A stretch of DNA of 64,000 bases from Oscillatoria sp. FACHB-1406 (lineage in GTDB: Bacteria > Cyanobacteriota > Cyanobacteriia > Cyanobacteriales > Spirulinaceae), in the NCBI RefSeq assembly GCF_014698145.1, contig NZ_JACJSM010000008.1, positions 116,969 through 180,968 on the forward strand, written 5' to 3'. Shown one piece after another: positions 7,987 through 16,685 of this stretch; positions within the stretch are counted from its first letter, which is position 1; every line of letters starts with the position of its first letter. A program made the translations under genes and the position numbers. Below the pieces are notes generated by a model. That model made no database searches. It saw only the letters and a program-made list of their open reading frames with translations, and was not told where the DNA came from.

Positions 7987-9216
7987 CTAAGCCCGAATCT
8001 CTTGCGCCAACCGCTGTCGATATAACTCCCAAGTATAAACCTCGGCTTTGCGTCGCGCCGCGCGCCCCATTTCCGCGAGTTCTTGCGGATGGGTATAACA
8101 CCATTCCAACTTTTCTTGCAAGGCGGTAACATCGCGAATTGGAACGATAAATCCTTCGACTCCATCTTCGATTAAATCCGCGCCCCCCGAATGGGTGGTG
8201 GTAATAATCGGAATTCCGCACGCCATCGCTTCGAGGAGGACAAGCGCCAATCCTTCGACGAGGGAGGGAAAGACAAAAACGCTGGCACGGCTGTAGTATT
8301 CGTTGAGGGAGGCGTGGGGAACGGAGGGGACGTACTGCACCCAATCTTGCCATTGCGCCCACCATTGGGTCGGAAATTCATTCAAACCGACGCAGAGTAA
8401 TTCGGATGCGGGGAAGTTCAGTTTTTGCCAAGCTTGCAAGAGGTAGTGTACGCCTTTGCGAGGCCCGACTCTGCCGACGAAGAGGGCGCGGAAAATGGAA
8501 TCGGGTTTGGGTTGCGGGGAAAAGTAATCGTGGGGACAACCGTAGGGGATGACGCGAATTTTTTCGGCGGGGATGCCTGCATTGAGAACGGATTGTTTGA
8601 CAATGGAGGAGGGAACGAAGATGCGATCGCTGAGTTGAATTTCTCGTTCTTTGCGTTCCAGTTTCCAAGCGGGTTCGCGGGTGGATTGCAAGGCGGCGGC
8701 GAGTTCGGGAAAGGTTTCGCGTTCTTCGCTTTGCAGTTGGCAACTTTGGCGGTAAAACGCGATCGGCAAGTCGTAAAAACAGGCGATTCCTCGTGCTTTT
8801 GCGGCGGCAAAGGTGTTTGCAGCACCGTCTTCGTAGGCATAGACTCCCGTCAGTCCATCTAAATGATGGCGGGAAACGCGATCGTCTAAACCCACATAAA
8901 CCCAATCTACGAGCGATTGTGGGTTCAATTGCAATTTTTGCACGATCCGCGATCGCATCAAGGCAACGCGCGCGATTTCTCGCAAAGGGTAAGTTCGCAA
9001 ATTCACCCCCTCGGGCGCAACCCAAGTCCGCCGCGACAACTCCCGCGTTAGAGGTTGGGGAAGGACTTGCAAAGCTTTTGCAAAGTTGCTTTGAGGATCG
9101 TAGGTAAGGGTAGTAATAATCTCTTGGAGAAAGCCGAGTTCCCAAAGCGCGATCGCGGCATTGCGAACGTTAGGATTGCCCGTCGGATGACTCAGCGAGA
9201 TGCGCGGATGATTCAT
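7987..9216 (-). CDS. Glycosyltransferase family 4 protein
   Basis: 409 residues. The opening RISLSHPTGNPNVRNAA is typical of a cyanobacterial GT4 subfamily. The GT-B C-terminal domain has ALFVGRVGPRKGVHYLLQAW, the E-x7-E region SLVEGLALVLLEAMACG and THSGGADLIEDGVEGFIV, where the nucleotide sugar is held. It should transfer a sugar from a nucleotide donor during exopolysaccharide or lipopolysaccharide assembly on the cytoplasmic face. The start at 9216 overlaps the 3' end of the polymerase gene by 47 bp, which indicates translational coupling. Donor and acceptor cannot be read from sequence. Confidence 0.9.
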   Translation of the reverse strand: MNHPRISLSHPTGNPNVRNAAIALWELGFLQEIITTLTYDPQSNFAKALQVLPQPLTRELSRRTWVAPEGVNLRTYPLREIARVALMRSRIVQKLQLNPQSLVDWVYVGLDDRVSRHHLDGLTGVYAYEDGAANTFAAAKARGIACFYDLPIAFYRQSCQLQSEERETFPELAAALQSTREPAWKLERKEREIQLSDRIFVPSSIVKQSVLNAGIPAEKIRVIPYGCPHDYFSPQPKPDSIFRALFVGRVGPRKGVHYLLQAWQKLNFPASELLCVGLNEFPTQWWAQWQDWVQYVPSVPHASLNEYYSRASVFVFPSLVEGLALVLLEAMACGIPIITTTHSGGADLIEDGVEGFIVPIRDVTALQEKLEWCYTHPQELAEMGRAARRKAEVYTWELYRQRLAQEIRA

Positions 9217-10588
9217 AAAACTGTAAGTATTGCTGTTGTTCGCGCCACGTTTCTACATAATCCAGCCACGGCAGTAAAAAGATAAAACTGTTCGTAAACC
9301 AATAATAAATCGAAAAGATATGGTGAAAGACCATCTGCCCCGTAAATAAGACGATATGGAGCATACAAGCTGATAGGGCTAAGTCTCGAAAAAAGGGTTT
9401 TCTCAGCTTTAAATAAACCAATCCCAGCGCGCAAATTAAACTCACCCTCAAACCGTACCAAATCCCGAAACCAATCGGCCCCATTTCAATCGCAACTCTC
9501 GGCATTTCAATTTCCAAGTTGTTCGGGACTGTAGCACCTGGAGGTAAGTTTAAAAGATTTCGCATAGGAGCCGTTCCTGGATGCGTTGCGCCCGTCCCGT
9601 AACCATCTAGATTAGTCGCAAAACTCGTAGAAAAAGGATCGATCGCGGCGCTCTGAATTCGCTCTACTAAGTCATTTGCTGAAGTCGCGCGAATCCAAAA
9701 TGCTTCTAGAACAGGTTGAAACGCGATCGCAGCCACAGCAGCAGCAATTAGAATAAAAGGAAGCAAGCGACTCAACCAAAGAAGCGTTGTTTCAGGCTGG
9801 CGCAGGGCGCGAATTCCCCAAAATCCGATCGCGATTAAAATAGCAGCGAGAACGGGCGTTCGCGAACCCGTCATCAAGCTATTTAATAGCACTAAAAACA
9901 TTTCAATCAGCGTTAATAATTTCCAGAGTGGCTCCTGTTTTCGTAACACTAAAGGTAACAACAGAGCAAAACAAGCCGAAAGATAGCCTTGGTAGCTATT
10001 AATATAAGAAAAAGTGCCGGTAATGCGAACGCTATTGGTTCCGGCAAAACCAAAGGTGGCAACACTAACGGCAATTCCAGGCGCGTATTGATTGATCGGG
10101 CTACTGGAGGGGCTAAAAAATTGAACGATGCCTAGCAATCCGACGGGGATAATTAATAAAAGGTGCGTTCTCAAAAATAGATATAACTCTTCCTCCGATT
10201 CAAATAAGCTTGGAGTCATCCAAATCATTGGAATATAATAAAGGTAGGCTCGCAGACCAATTAATCCCACTAAGGGAGAACCTAAGTTAGGATTTAAGGA
10301 TTGAAAAATACACCATCCCGCTGCGGCAAAGATAGCAATATTGATCGGTCTATTTTGAATCGGAAAAAAACGATCCTTTCCCAGAAAAATAAAGTAACGC
10401 AGGTAAGCGCCCAACAATACTAAATCTTTTAAAAAATAAATCGCCTCGCTCGCTTGAGGTAAGATCCACTTCCGCAGAGCGCCTTCAATCACTAAAACAA
10501 AAAATATCGCTTTGAGCGATCTTCGCCAATCCTGAAAAGACCAGTAAAAAATAATGACTATAGCCGTTAAGGCGATCAGCGTTTTCAC
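9170..10588 (-). CDS. O-antigen ligase/polymerase-like membrane protein
   Basis: 472 residues with about ten hydrophobic segments. The central motif LMTGSRTPVLAAILIAIGFW and the large periplasmic-type loop around residues 310-380 (DGYGTGATHPGTAPMRN) fit the Wzy/WaaL O-antigen ligase family. Such proteins polymerise or ligate undecaprenyl-linked oligosaccharides on the outer face of the plasma membrane. It is the middle gene of a three-gene operon, overlapping its upstream GT4 by 4 bp and its downstream GT4 by 47 bp. Ligase and polymerase cannot be told apart here. Confidence 0.83.
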   Translation of the reverse strand: MKTLIALTAIVIIFYWSFQDWRRSLKAIFFVLVIEGALRKWILPQASEAIYFLKDLVLLGAYLRYFIFLGKDRFFPIQNRPINIAIFAAAGWCIFQSLNPNLGSPLVGLIGLRAYLYYIPMIWMTPSLFESEEELYLFLRTHLLLIIPVGLLGIVQFFSPSSSPINQYAPGIAVSVATFGFAGTNSVRITGTFSYINSYQGYLSACFALLLPLVLRKQEPLWKLLTLIEMFLVLLNSLMTGSRTPVLAAILIAIGFWGIRALRQPETTLLWLSRLLPFILIAAAVAAIAFQPVLEAFWIRATSANDLVERIQSAAIDPFSTSFATNLDGYGTGATHPGTAPMRNLLNLPPGATVPNNLEIEMPRVAIEMGPIGFGIWYGLRVSLICALGLVYLKLRKPFFRDLALSACMLHIVLFTGQMVFHHIFSIYYWFTNSFIFLLPWLDYVETWREQQQYLQFYESSAHLAESSDGQS

Positions 10589-11634
10589 GGTAAGTTTGCC
10601 TCGATTGCCGCTAAATAGTCTTCAACAATTCTGTTAGTTTGATGGCGCTGGAGGTGAGTTTTTATCGAACTTGTCGCGTTAGAGTCGGGTTCGCCCTTCG
10701 ATAAAAGCTCCCCTAAAATTTCCGTCAGCGCCGCCACATCTCCATTCGGAAAAACCTTTCCACCCACACCGATAGCCTCCTTTAATCCTCCAGCTTCCGA
10801 ACCTACCACGTAACAACCACAAGCCATCCCTTCTAATGCAACGATACCAAAGGGTTCTTCCCAACGAGAAGGGACGACTAAGATACGATGGGCATTCAAC
10901 AACTGCGCCAAAGCTTCCCCCTTTTGAGAACCCACAAACTGGACTTGTTCTGTCAATCCTAATTGTTGCACTTGCTGTTGTAAATTAGTGGCTTCTGGCC
11001 CGCTACCTGCAATGGTTAATTGCGGTGTTAAGCCTTGGTGTTGAAGGCGAGTTAGGGCTTCAAGAAGCAAATCAGTACCTTTATCCGATACTAAGCGTCC
11101 CACAAAAATCAGTTCGCGCGCCGCTTCGCGAATATCTTCGCGATCGCGCCGAATCTCCACTCTCCGATAAAAGATATCTTCAGCATAGGGATTGGGAATC
11201 ACCGTGGCCGTTACGGGAAGCTGGTTCGCCACAGCCTGACTCGGAGCAATATTAATCGCAACGCGCGCGACTTGCAACTTTAAGCAATCCTGCCAGCCCG
11301 TTCCTCCGTCCAAGCGTCGATACCAGGTTTGATGGGTAATTACGAGCGGTTTTGGAGCAATAATCAGCGGCCACAATCCTTTTAAACTCACGCAAGCTTG
11401 AAAAAATACATCGCACCAACGGGTTAATTGTAAGAGCGCTTGTGCTGAGGGACAGCGAACAACTTCAAAAGGAAAAGTTTTACGATCTGTTGCTGGTGTT
11501 TGACAAACGACTTTCACGTTCCAACCGCGCCGAAAAAAACCTTCGGCTAGAATTGAAATTACTGTTTCTATTCCACCAATACTTGGATAAAATACTGGCG
11601 AATATATCAAAATTTTTCGCGAAGTAACGCTCAT
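10585..11634 (-). CDS. Glycosyltransferase family 4 protein
   Basis: 349 residues. The N-terminal motif ILIYSPVFYPSIGGIETVI is the classic GT4 acceptor-domain glycine loop. The C-terminal domain has LIFVGRLVSDKGTDLLLEAL and PSRWEEPFGIVALEGMACGC (the E-x7-E motif). It is the first gene of the polysaccharide operon, and its stop overlaps the start of the membrane polymerase gene by 4 bp. It probably adds a sugar to a lipid-linked intermediate that the neighbouring Wzy-like protein then uses; the specificity is unknown. Confidence 0.9.
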   Translation of the reverse strand: MSVTSRKILIYSPVFYPSIGGIETVISILAEGFFRRGWNVKVVCQTPATDRKTFPFEVVRCPSAQALLQLTRWCDVFFQACVSLKGLWPLIIAPKPLVITHQTWYRRLDGGTGWQDCLKLQVARVAINIAPSQAVANQLPVTATVIPNPYAEDIFYRRVEIRRDREDIREAARELIFVGRLVSDKGTDLLLEALTRLQHQGLTPQLTIAGSGPEATNLQQQVQQLGLTEQVQFVGSQKGEALAQLLNAHRILVVPSRWEEPFGIVALEGMACGCYVVGSEAGGLKEAIGVGGKVFPNGDVAALTEILGELLSKGEPDSNATSSIKTHLQRHQTNRIVEDYLAAIEANLP

Positions 11635-11670
11635 GAATTCGGATTTATTTGCTTAAAATACTGTCATTAT

Positions 11671-11749
11671 TAATTACGAAATCCCAATTACGAATTACAA
11701 ACTCCCAATTACGAATTACGAATTACGAATTACCAATTACGAATTATTA
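11671..11749. repeat. Heptanucleotide array (AATTACG)
   Basis: A run of AATTACG/AATTACA/CCCAATT units fills the gap between the GT4 gene start and the stop codon of the histidine kinase. Read on the minus strand it begins three bases after the kinase's TGA stop as TAATAATTCGTAATT. It belongs to the same family as the arrays at 21865, 28971, 39833 and 56092. Confidence 0.75.
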
Positions 11750-14700
11750 TCATCCCGGTAAAAGTTGATGAATTTGTTCGAGGAGATCGACGCAGGAATA
11801 AGAATGTCCTTCGACAATAAAAGTGGCAACTTCTTGAAGTAAGGCGTTTAATTCAACTTCGGTATGAATTTGCTCGGACGTGCGGCGGTCGAGTACAAAG
11901 ATAGGGGGTTTAACAGGCAAGTGTGCCAATTGCCGAAGTTCTTTAAGAAATAATTTTGAGGTTGAGGGAACGACTCCTGAAGGTGAGGTTTCTTGCTGTC
12001 CTAAATATAAGAGCAGCAGATCGATCCCTTGATGCTGAATCTGACTGTAAATTTCCGGCCAAGCGCAGGTCTGAAAACATTTGAGTCCGGCTTTTTCGAG
12101 ATATTGCATGAAGGCTTGAAGAAACTCGATTTCCCCTGCGTCGCACAGGCGTTCGTAAGCGGCAAAACGCTTGTCTAGATCGCGCAGGGAGCCGCTCGGG
12201 TGGGTGCGAATCCGCTTGAGATCGAAACGAGGAATGCGTCCCTGACGTAGAGCGCAATCGTCAAGCTCGTCGAGCGAGGAACTCCACTGTCCGCACTGGT
12301 CGCCTTTGTCGCATTGCCAATTACTAACGATCGAAATTTGGGGCTGTTGGGTGAGTCCCATCGCAATCTGAATGACTTGTAACAGGGCGGTAATCCCTTG
12401 GGGATCGGCGGGAACTAAGCAAGGAAAGACGAGTAACCCTTCGATTTGATTGGCGGCTTCGGTGATTTTGGCATCGAGGGTGACGAGGGGTAAGGCGGCG
12501 AGGCGTTCGTGGTTTTTGAGCGATCGCAGGTAGGTTCCGGGATCGTCCAAGCTCAAATCTTCTAGCAGCAAGACATCTGGCCGCCAAACCCGGGCGAGAA
12601 CTTCGGCTTGTTCGAGATCGTCGGTGGCTAGGATGCGATAGTTGAGTTTAGCAGAGCGGGTGAGAAGCGCTCGGTCGAATTCTGCGGTGAGTTTTCTTCT
12701 TTCTTCGTCGAGGTGAGTCCCTTCGTGATTGAGACGGAGAATCGTTACGCTGCGCGTCCCGGTGCGGACACTCCCGGTCGCGCTACGGCGATCGCGTTCG
12801 TCTAAGCGATAAAGTAGTTCCTGTAAGGCGGCTTTTTCGGGAGGTAGGGCTAAAAATCCATCGGCTCCATTTTGCAGCGCCAGTTCCTTTTCGCCTCGGG
12901 TGGCGGTAATTGCCACGGGAATATGCCGCGTTTTTTCATCGGCTTTAAGCAGCGTCAAGACATCCCAGCCCGAGAGCAAGGGAAGGAGGGGAGCGAGCAG
13001 AATAGCACAGGGTTGCAGTCCGCGCGCTTTCTCGAGCGCTTCGGTTCCCGATCGCGCGATCGCGACGCGGTAGCCGAGTTTTTGCAAGCGATCGTTAAGT
13101 TGTTCGATCGCAACCAGGGCTGATTCTACGATTAAAATCAGGGGATTGGCGGGCTTGAGGAGTGCGGAAGACGCAACCGTCGTCTTAGAAATACCTTCGC
13201 CTGCTGCTGTCTGTCGCACGGCGCGCTCGTCGGGAGGACTCGGAGGCAATAACAGAGTAAACTGACTGCCTTCACCCGCGCGCGAGATAAACGAAATATC
13301 GCCACCGTGGGCGCGAGCAAGGCGCTGCGTTAGCACCAAACCCAACCCGGTTCCTTCAAATTGGCGAGTCAGCGGGCTTTCAAGTTGCTGAAATTTTTGA
13401 AAAATGAGATGCTGAGAATCTTCGGGAATGCCGATCCCGGTATCCCAAACGGTAAACTCGATCCAGGCTTCCCAACGGCTGACTTCCAAACCGATTTCGC
13501 CGTCGGCAGGGGTAAATTTTAGGGCGTTGTCGAGCAAATGAACCAGCATTTGGCGCAGGCGCAATTCGTCCGCGACGATGGCGGTTAAACCTGGTTCGAT
13601 CGCGAGGGTAAAGCGAACCTCCGGCTCGTCTTCTGCGGCTTTTCGAGCCAGATGCGTTCGCGCTTGCTCGTAAGCCCGATTGCAAATTTCCTCTATCCTG
13701 ACCGGCTCGATATTTAATTTGAGTTGTCCGGCTTCGATCCGCGTCAAATCGAGCAAGTCGTTGACCACGCTCATTAACTGTCGCCCGCTTTGATAAATTA
13801 GCGAAGCGTAACGTTCTTGTCGGGGCGTGAGTTCGCCCAATTTGCGATCTTTAAGCAAGGTCGATAGGCCCAAGACTGCCGTGAGCGGGGTTTTAAGTTC
13901 GTGGCTGATGCAGGCTAAAAAGTCGTCTTTGAGGCGATTGAGTTGGATCAGATCGGCATTTTTCGCGGCGAGTTCCTTACACAACTGCCGTTGTTCGGTA
14001 ATATCGGTAGCCAGGATCAGCCACATCGGAGTCTGAAGGCTGGAGAACGCCGTTTCGAGGGGCGGAGAGATGAAGTCGAGGTTCAATTGCGAAGCAACTT
14101 CCAAGGGAACTTTAATGAATTGCCAAGTTGCGATCGTATTGAGGTTGAGGTGACTTTTTAATCCGGTTTCCATTGAATAAGACGCTCCGGCTCGAGCGGG
14201 AGCGTTAAGCGAGTCGGCATCCTGGGTTAAATTACACCAACTGCTGTAGGGATAACTCGTTTCTGAGAGTTCTACTCCCGAGCCGCGCAAGCTCTCGCTG
14301 CTTTCTCCGAGTCGATCGCGCCAAGCTCGATTGGGATAGCGGAGTTCGTCGCGAGGAGTTTGCAGCATTAAGGGAATGGGCAGGCGATCGAGCAGTTGCA
14401 GCAGGGTAGCGCGGGCGGGCGAGGTGGTGGGCGGCAGCATTTCGAGATCGCTGTAAACGGGCAGCAAACTCGAAAACAAGCGCCAACTATCTAGCAGCCC
14501 TTTAAACTTGCCGTCTTCATCGACGAGGGCGCAGAGTTGAACTTCTTTAGCATCTAAATGTCCGGCTTGCAGGTAAGATAAAAAATCTTTAACGCTCGTC
14601 GTTGCGGGCAAGCTAAGGATGGGAGCGATGAGGGTACGAGCGTCGAATTGCTCGATGGGGATCGAACTGCGATCGACTGTTCCTCGAGCGCGGGCGGGAT

Positions 14701-14908
14701 TGTAGAAGGGTTGAACCTGGCAGTTGAGGTAAGGGATTAACGCTTTGAACGCGATCGCTCCAATCGGATTTTCTCGTTCTCCCAGCGCGATGATGATTTC
14801 GTTCTGACCGCTCTCGAAGAGGGATTGTAGGGTATGGAGACCGACGGTCAGTTCGCAGACAGGAGCGGGCTGAAGGAACTGTTGGAGCGTGAGGGCAAAA
14901 TGAGACAT
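11750..14908 (-). CDS. Hybrid sensor histidine kinase with CBS-like input and degenerate receivers
   Basis: About 1052 residues from ATG 14908; a TTG 24 codons upstream is possible. The N-terminus (ALTLQQFLQPAPVCELTVG ... LCALVDEDGKFKGLLD) looks like a CBS pair, followed by a PAS-like segment (LPIPLMLQTPRDELRYPNRA). The kinase core has the H-box ISHELKTPLTAVLG, DTGIGIPED and GTGLGLVLTQRL. Two or three receiver-like domains follow. The first has VES in place of the acidic pair and LLAPLL where the phospho-accepting Asp should be, so it is probably not phosphorylated. It is divergent from kaiA, with a 351-bp gap. A comparable hybrid kinase next to kaiABC is recalled in other cyanobacteria, which makes a clock-linked role plausible but unproven. 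Confidence 0.85.
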   Translation of the reverse strand: MSHFALTLQQFLQPAPVCELTVGLHTLQSLFESGQNEIIIALGERENPIGAIAFKALIPYLNCQVQPFYNPARARGTVDRSSIPIEQFDARTLIAPILSLPATTSVKDFLSYLQAGHLDAKEVQLCALVDEDGKFKGLLDSWRLFSSLLPVYSDLEMLPPTTSPARATLLQLLDRLPIPLMLQTPRDELRYPNRAWRDRLGESSESLRGSGVELSETSYPYSSWCNLTQDADSLNAPARAGASYSMETGLKSHLNLNTIATWQFIKVPLEVASQLNLDFISPPLETAFSSLQTPMWLILATDITEQRQLCKELAAKNADLIQLNRLKDDFLACISHELKTPLTAVLGLSTLLKDRKLGELTPRQERYASLIYQSGRQLMSVVNDLLDLTRIEAGQLKLNIEPVRIEEICNRAYEQARTHLARKAAEDEPEVRFTLAIEPGLTAIVADELRLRQMLVHLLDNALKFTPADGEIGLEVSRWEAWIEFTVWDTGIGIPEDSQHLIFQKFQQLESPLTRQFEGTGLGLVLTQRLARAHGGDISFISRAGEGSQFTLLLPPSPPDERAVRQTAAGEGISKTTVASSALLKPANPLILIVESALVAIEQLNDRLQKLGYRVAIARSGTEALEKARGLQPCAILLAPLLPLLSGWDVLTLLKADEKTRHIPVAITATRGEKELALQNGADGFLALPPEKAALQELLYRLDERDRRSATGSVRTGTRSVTILRLNHEGTHLDEERRKLTAEFDRALLTRSAKLNYRILATDDLEQAEVLARVWRPDVLLLEDLSLDDPGTYLRSLKNHERLAALPLVTLDAKITEAANQIEGLLVFPCLVPADPQGITALLQVIQIAMGLTQQPQISIVSNWQCDKGDQCGQWSSSLDELDDCALRQGRIPRFDLKRIRTHPSGSLRDLDKRFAAYERLCDAGEIEFLQAFMQYLEKAGLKCFQTCAWPEIYSQIQHQGIDLLLLYLGQQETSPSGVVPSTSKLFLKELRQLAHLPVKPPIFVLDRRTSEQIHTEVELNALLQEVATFIVEGHSYSCVDLLEQIHQLLPG

Positions 14909-15259
14909 GGGCGGTAAGACAGGATTGCAATCGGGCTGCGGATGGGGAATGATAAGAGCGATCGAATCCCGGCGTTTCAATCAGACTTTAGTCAAAAAGG
15001 TTCTTTATATTTCCACTTAAAGCTTTATTAATCGCAACTGAGAGCGGCTTCGGTTTTCCAGGATATATCTTCCGAGCCGAGCGAGCGCTGTTCCAACTTT
15101 AATTATCGTCCTTTCTCTGAGTCTCCCAAGCTGTGCTTACAATTAATTACATTTCTGAGAACGCCCTTATCATTTCAATGATAAGCTGATACAAGTTGGA
15201 GACGAAATTAATTTTTAATTAAACAATAATAGACCGCCCCTTTTCTTTGTTCGCGTCGA
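14909..15259. promoter_or_regulatory. Divergent intergenic region, hybrid kinase / kaiA
   Basis: 351 bp of AT-rich DNA with no gene, which must hold the promoters for both the kinase (minus) and kaiA (plus). A palindromic TTATCATTTCAATGATAA lies at 15167-15184, and AATTAATTTTTAATTAAAC lies about 45 bp before kaiA. No consensus promoter could be assigned with confidence. Confidence 0.5.
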
Positions 15260-16162
15260 ATGTCAGACAGCCAGCATAACCCCGAGCCGCTTTCTAGCTC
15301 TACTTCCCACTCGCCCTTAGCGATTTACGCTTGCGTTGAAACTCCATCGCTCGCTGAATCTTTAAAGAAATATCTTGCCAGCGATCGCTATACTCCAAAC
15401 TGGCTTCAGTCCTCTCCATCGTTACACGAAGCGATCGCGTCCTTAAACGATCGCATCGACTGTCTGATTGTCGAACGCTCTCCTAACCTACTCGCGGAGC
15501 TCGAGACGCTGTACGCTAGCGGAATTTTACTTCCAGTCGTCTTGCTGGAGTCAGAACTCTCCAACTTCGAGCGCTACACCTATCATACCGCCGAAGTTTC
15601 TCATTCGGTTGCCACCCTCGATCGCCTCTCCCAAGCCATCGATCGCGCGATCGCGCAATTTTTAACCCTCGCCCCTCCCCACCCCTCTCTCCCGCCCACC
15701 CCCAACCCCACCCTCGCCAATTCTCTATTGCTTCAGCAGCGCCGCCTCTCGGAAAAACTTCAAGAAAGACTCGGATACCTAGGGCTTTACTACCAGCGCA
15801 ATCCTCAAGATTTTTGGCCCAATCTCTCCGATGACGAGCAAAAGGCCATATTCCAAGCACTCTCAGCGGAGTATCGGGAAATCTTGCTCGGTTACTTCAG
15901 CGAGGTTTCTGACATCAATCAAACCATCGATCGCTTCGTTACCCAAGCTTTTTTTGCCGATCTTTCCATCTCCCAGGTTTTAGAAATTCATATGGAGCTA
16001 ATTGATGAATTTTCTCAGCAACTTAAGCTCGAAGGACGCAGCGAAGAAATTTTGCTAGACTACCGACTGACCTTGATCGATGTCATCGCTCATTTGTGCG
16101 AAATGTATCGCCGTTCGATTCCCCGCGAAGATTTACTACTAGCCTGGTATGCCAGAGACTAA
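15260..16162 (+). CDS. kaiA: Circadian clock protein KaiA
   Basis: 300 residues, full length. The N-terminal ~135 residues form the pseudo-receiver domain (LAIYACVETPSLAESLKKYL, DCLIVERSPNLL). A low-complexity proline-rich linker (about 138-155, PPHPSLPPTPNPT) follows. The C-terminal four-helix domain (LQERLGYLGLYYQRNPQDFW through IPREDLLLAWYARD) dimerises and binds the C-terminal tail of KaiC to stimulate autophosphorylation. The DLLLAWYARD end is intact. kaiB follows after 149 bp containing two hairpins, so kaiA is likely a separate transcription unit. Confidence 0.97.
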   Translation: MSDSQHNPEPLSSSTSHSPLAIYACVETPSLAESLKKYLASDRYTPNWLQSSPSLHEAIASLNDRIDCLIVERSPNLLAELETLYASGILLPVVLLESELSNFERYTYHTAEVSHSVATLDRLSQAIDRAIAQFLTLAPPHPSLPPTPNPTLANSLLLQQRRLSEKLQERLGYLGLYYQRNPQDFWPNLSDDEQKAIFQALSAEYREILLGYFSEVSDINQTIDRFVTQAFFADLSISQVLEIHMELIDEFSQQLKLEGRSEEILLDYRLTLIDVIAHLCEMYRRSIPREDLLLAWYARD

Positions 16163-16163
16163 C

Positions 16164-16191
16164 AGAGGCAGAGAGAAATGCGCCTCTTTTT
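16164..16191 (+). terminator. Intrinsic terminator after kaiA
   Basis: AGAGGC (16164-16169) pairs with GCCTCT (16182-16187) and is followed at once by a run of T. It starts one base after the kaiA stop codon. Confidence 0.6.
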
Positions 16192-16202
16192 CCTTTAAAA
16201 TC

Positions 16203-16237
16203 TTTCCAAAGCTCTCCGAAGCAGCTTTGGAAAATTT
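16203..16237 (+). terminator. Second strong hairpin in the kaiA-kaiB gap
   Basis: TTTCCAAAGCT (16203-16213) pairs perfectly with AGCTTTGGAAA (16223-16233) around a 9-base loop, followed by ATTTTAAT. It could be a back-up terminator or an RNA-stability element ahead of the kaiBC unit. Confidence 0.55.
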
Positions 16238-16311
16238 TAATCCGGCATTTTGAATGTCCCGGCAGCGATTCTCGCTCTTAACTCTCACAATTCCCCTATT
16301 AATGCTATCTT

Positions 16312-16617
16312 ATGAGTGCGCCGAAGAAAACCTACGTTCTCAAGCTCTATGTGGCTGGCAATACGCCTAACTCAGCTAGAGCCTTAAAAACGCTGAAAAG
16401 TATTCTCGAGCAAGACTTCCAAGGCGTGTATGCGCTGAAAGTGATCGATGTTCTGAAAAATCCTCAACTCGCTGAAGAAGATAAAATTCTTGCTACTCCA
16501 ACCTTGTCTAAAGTTCTACCACCCCCCGTTCGGAAAATCATTGGCGACCTATCCGATCGAGAAAAAGTTTTGATCGGTCTCGATTTACTGTACGAAGAAA
16601 TCGATAATTTATCCTAA
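16312..16617 (+). CDS. kaiB: Circadian clock protein KaiB
   Basis: 101 residues with the thioredoxin-like KaiB fold signature [20 protein letters not shown] and the conserved [20 protein letters not shown]. KaiB switches fold to bind phosphorylated KaiC and sequester KaiA, giving the negative arm of the clock. It is followed after 68 bp by kaiC, as in the usual kaiBC dicistron. No clear Shine-Dalgarno precedes the ATG (GCTATCTT directly abuts it), so translation may rely on other context. Confidence 0.97.
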   Translation: MSAPKKTYVLKLYVAGNTPNSARALKTLKSILEQDFQGVYALKVIDVLKNPQLAEEDKILATPTLSKVLPPPVRKIIGDLSDREKVLIGLDLLYEEIDNLS

Positions 16618-16685
16618 AATATTGAATCGATCGATTTTAATTGACTCCTTTTTTAAAAAGTTACACTGTCTTCGATAGTTCAGAA

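Noticed and set aside
7782..8129. 115-codon open frame on the plus strand
   Set aside because: It runs through dispersed repeats and then antisense to the GT4 gene; no ribosome site and no coding-like composition.
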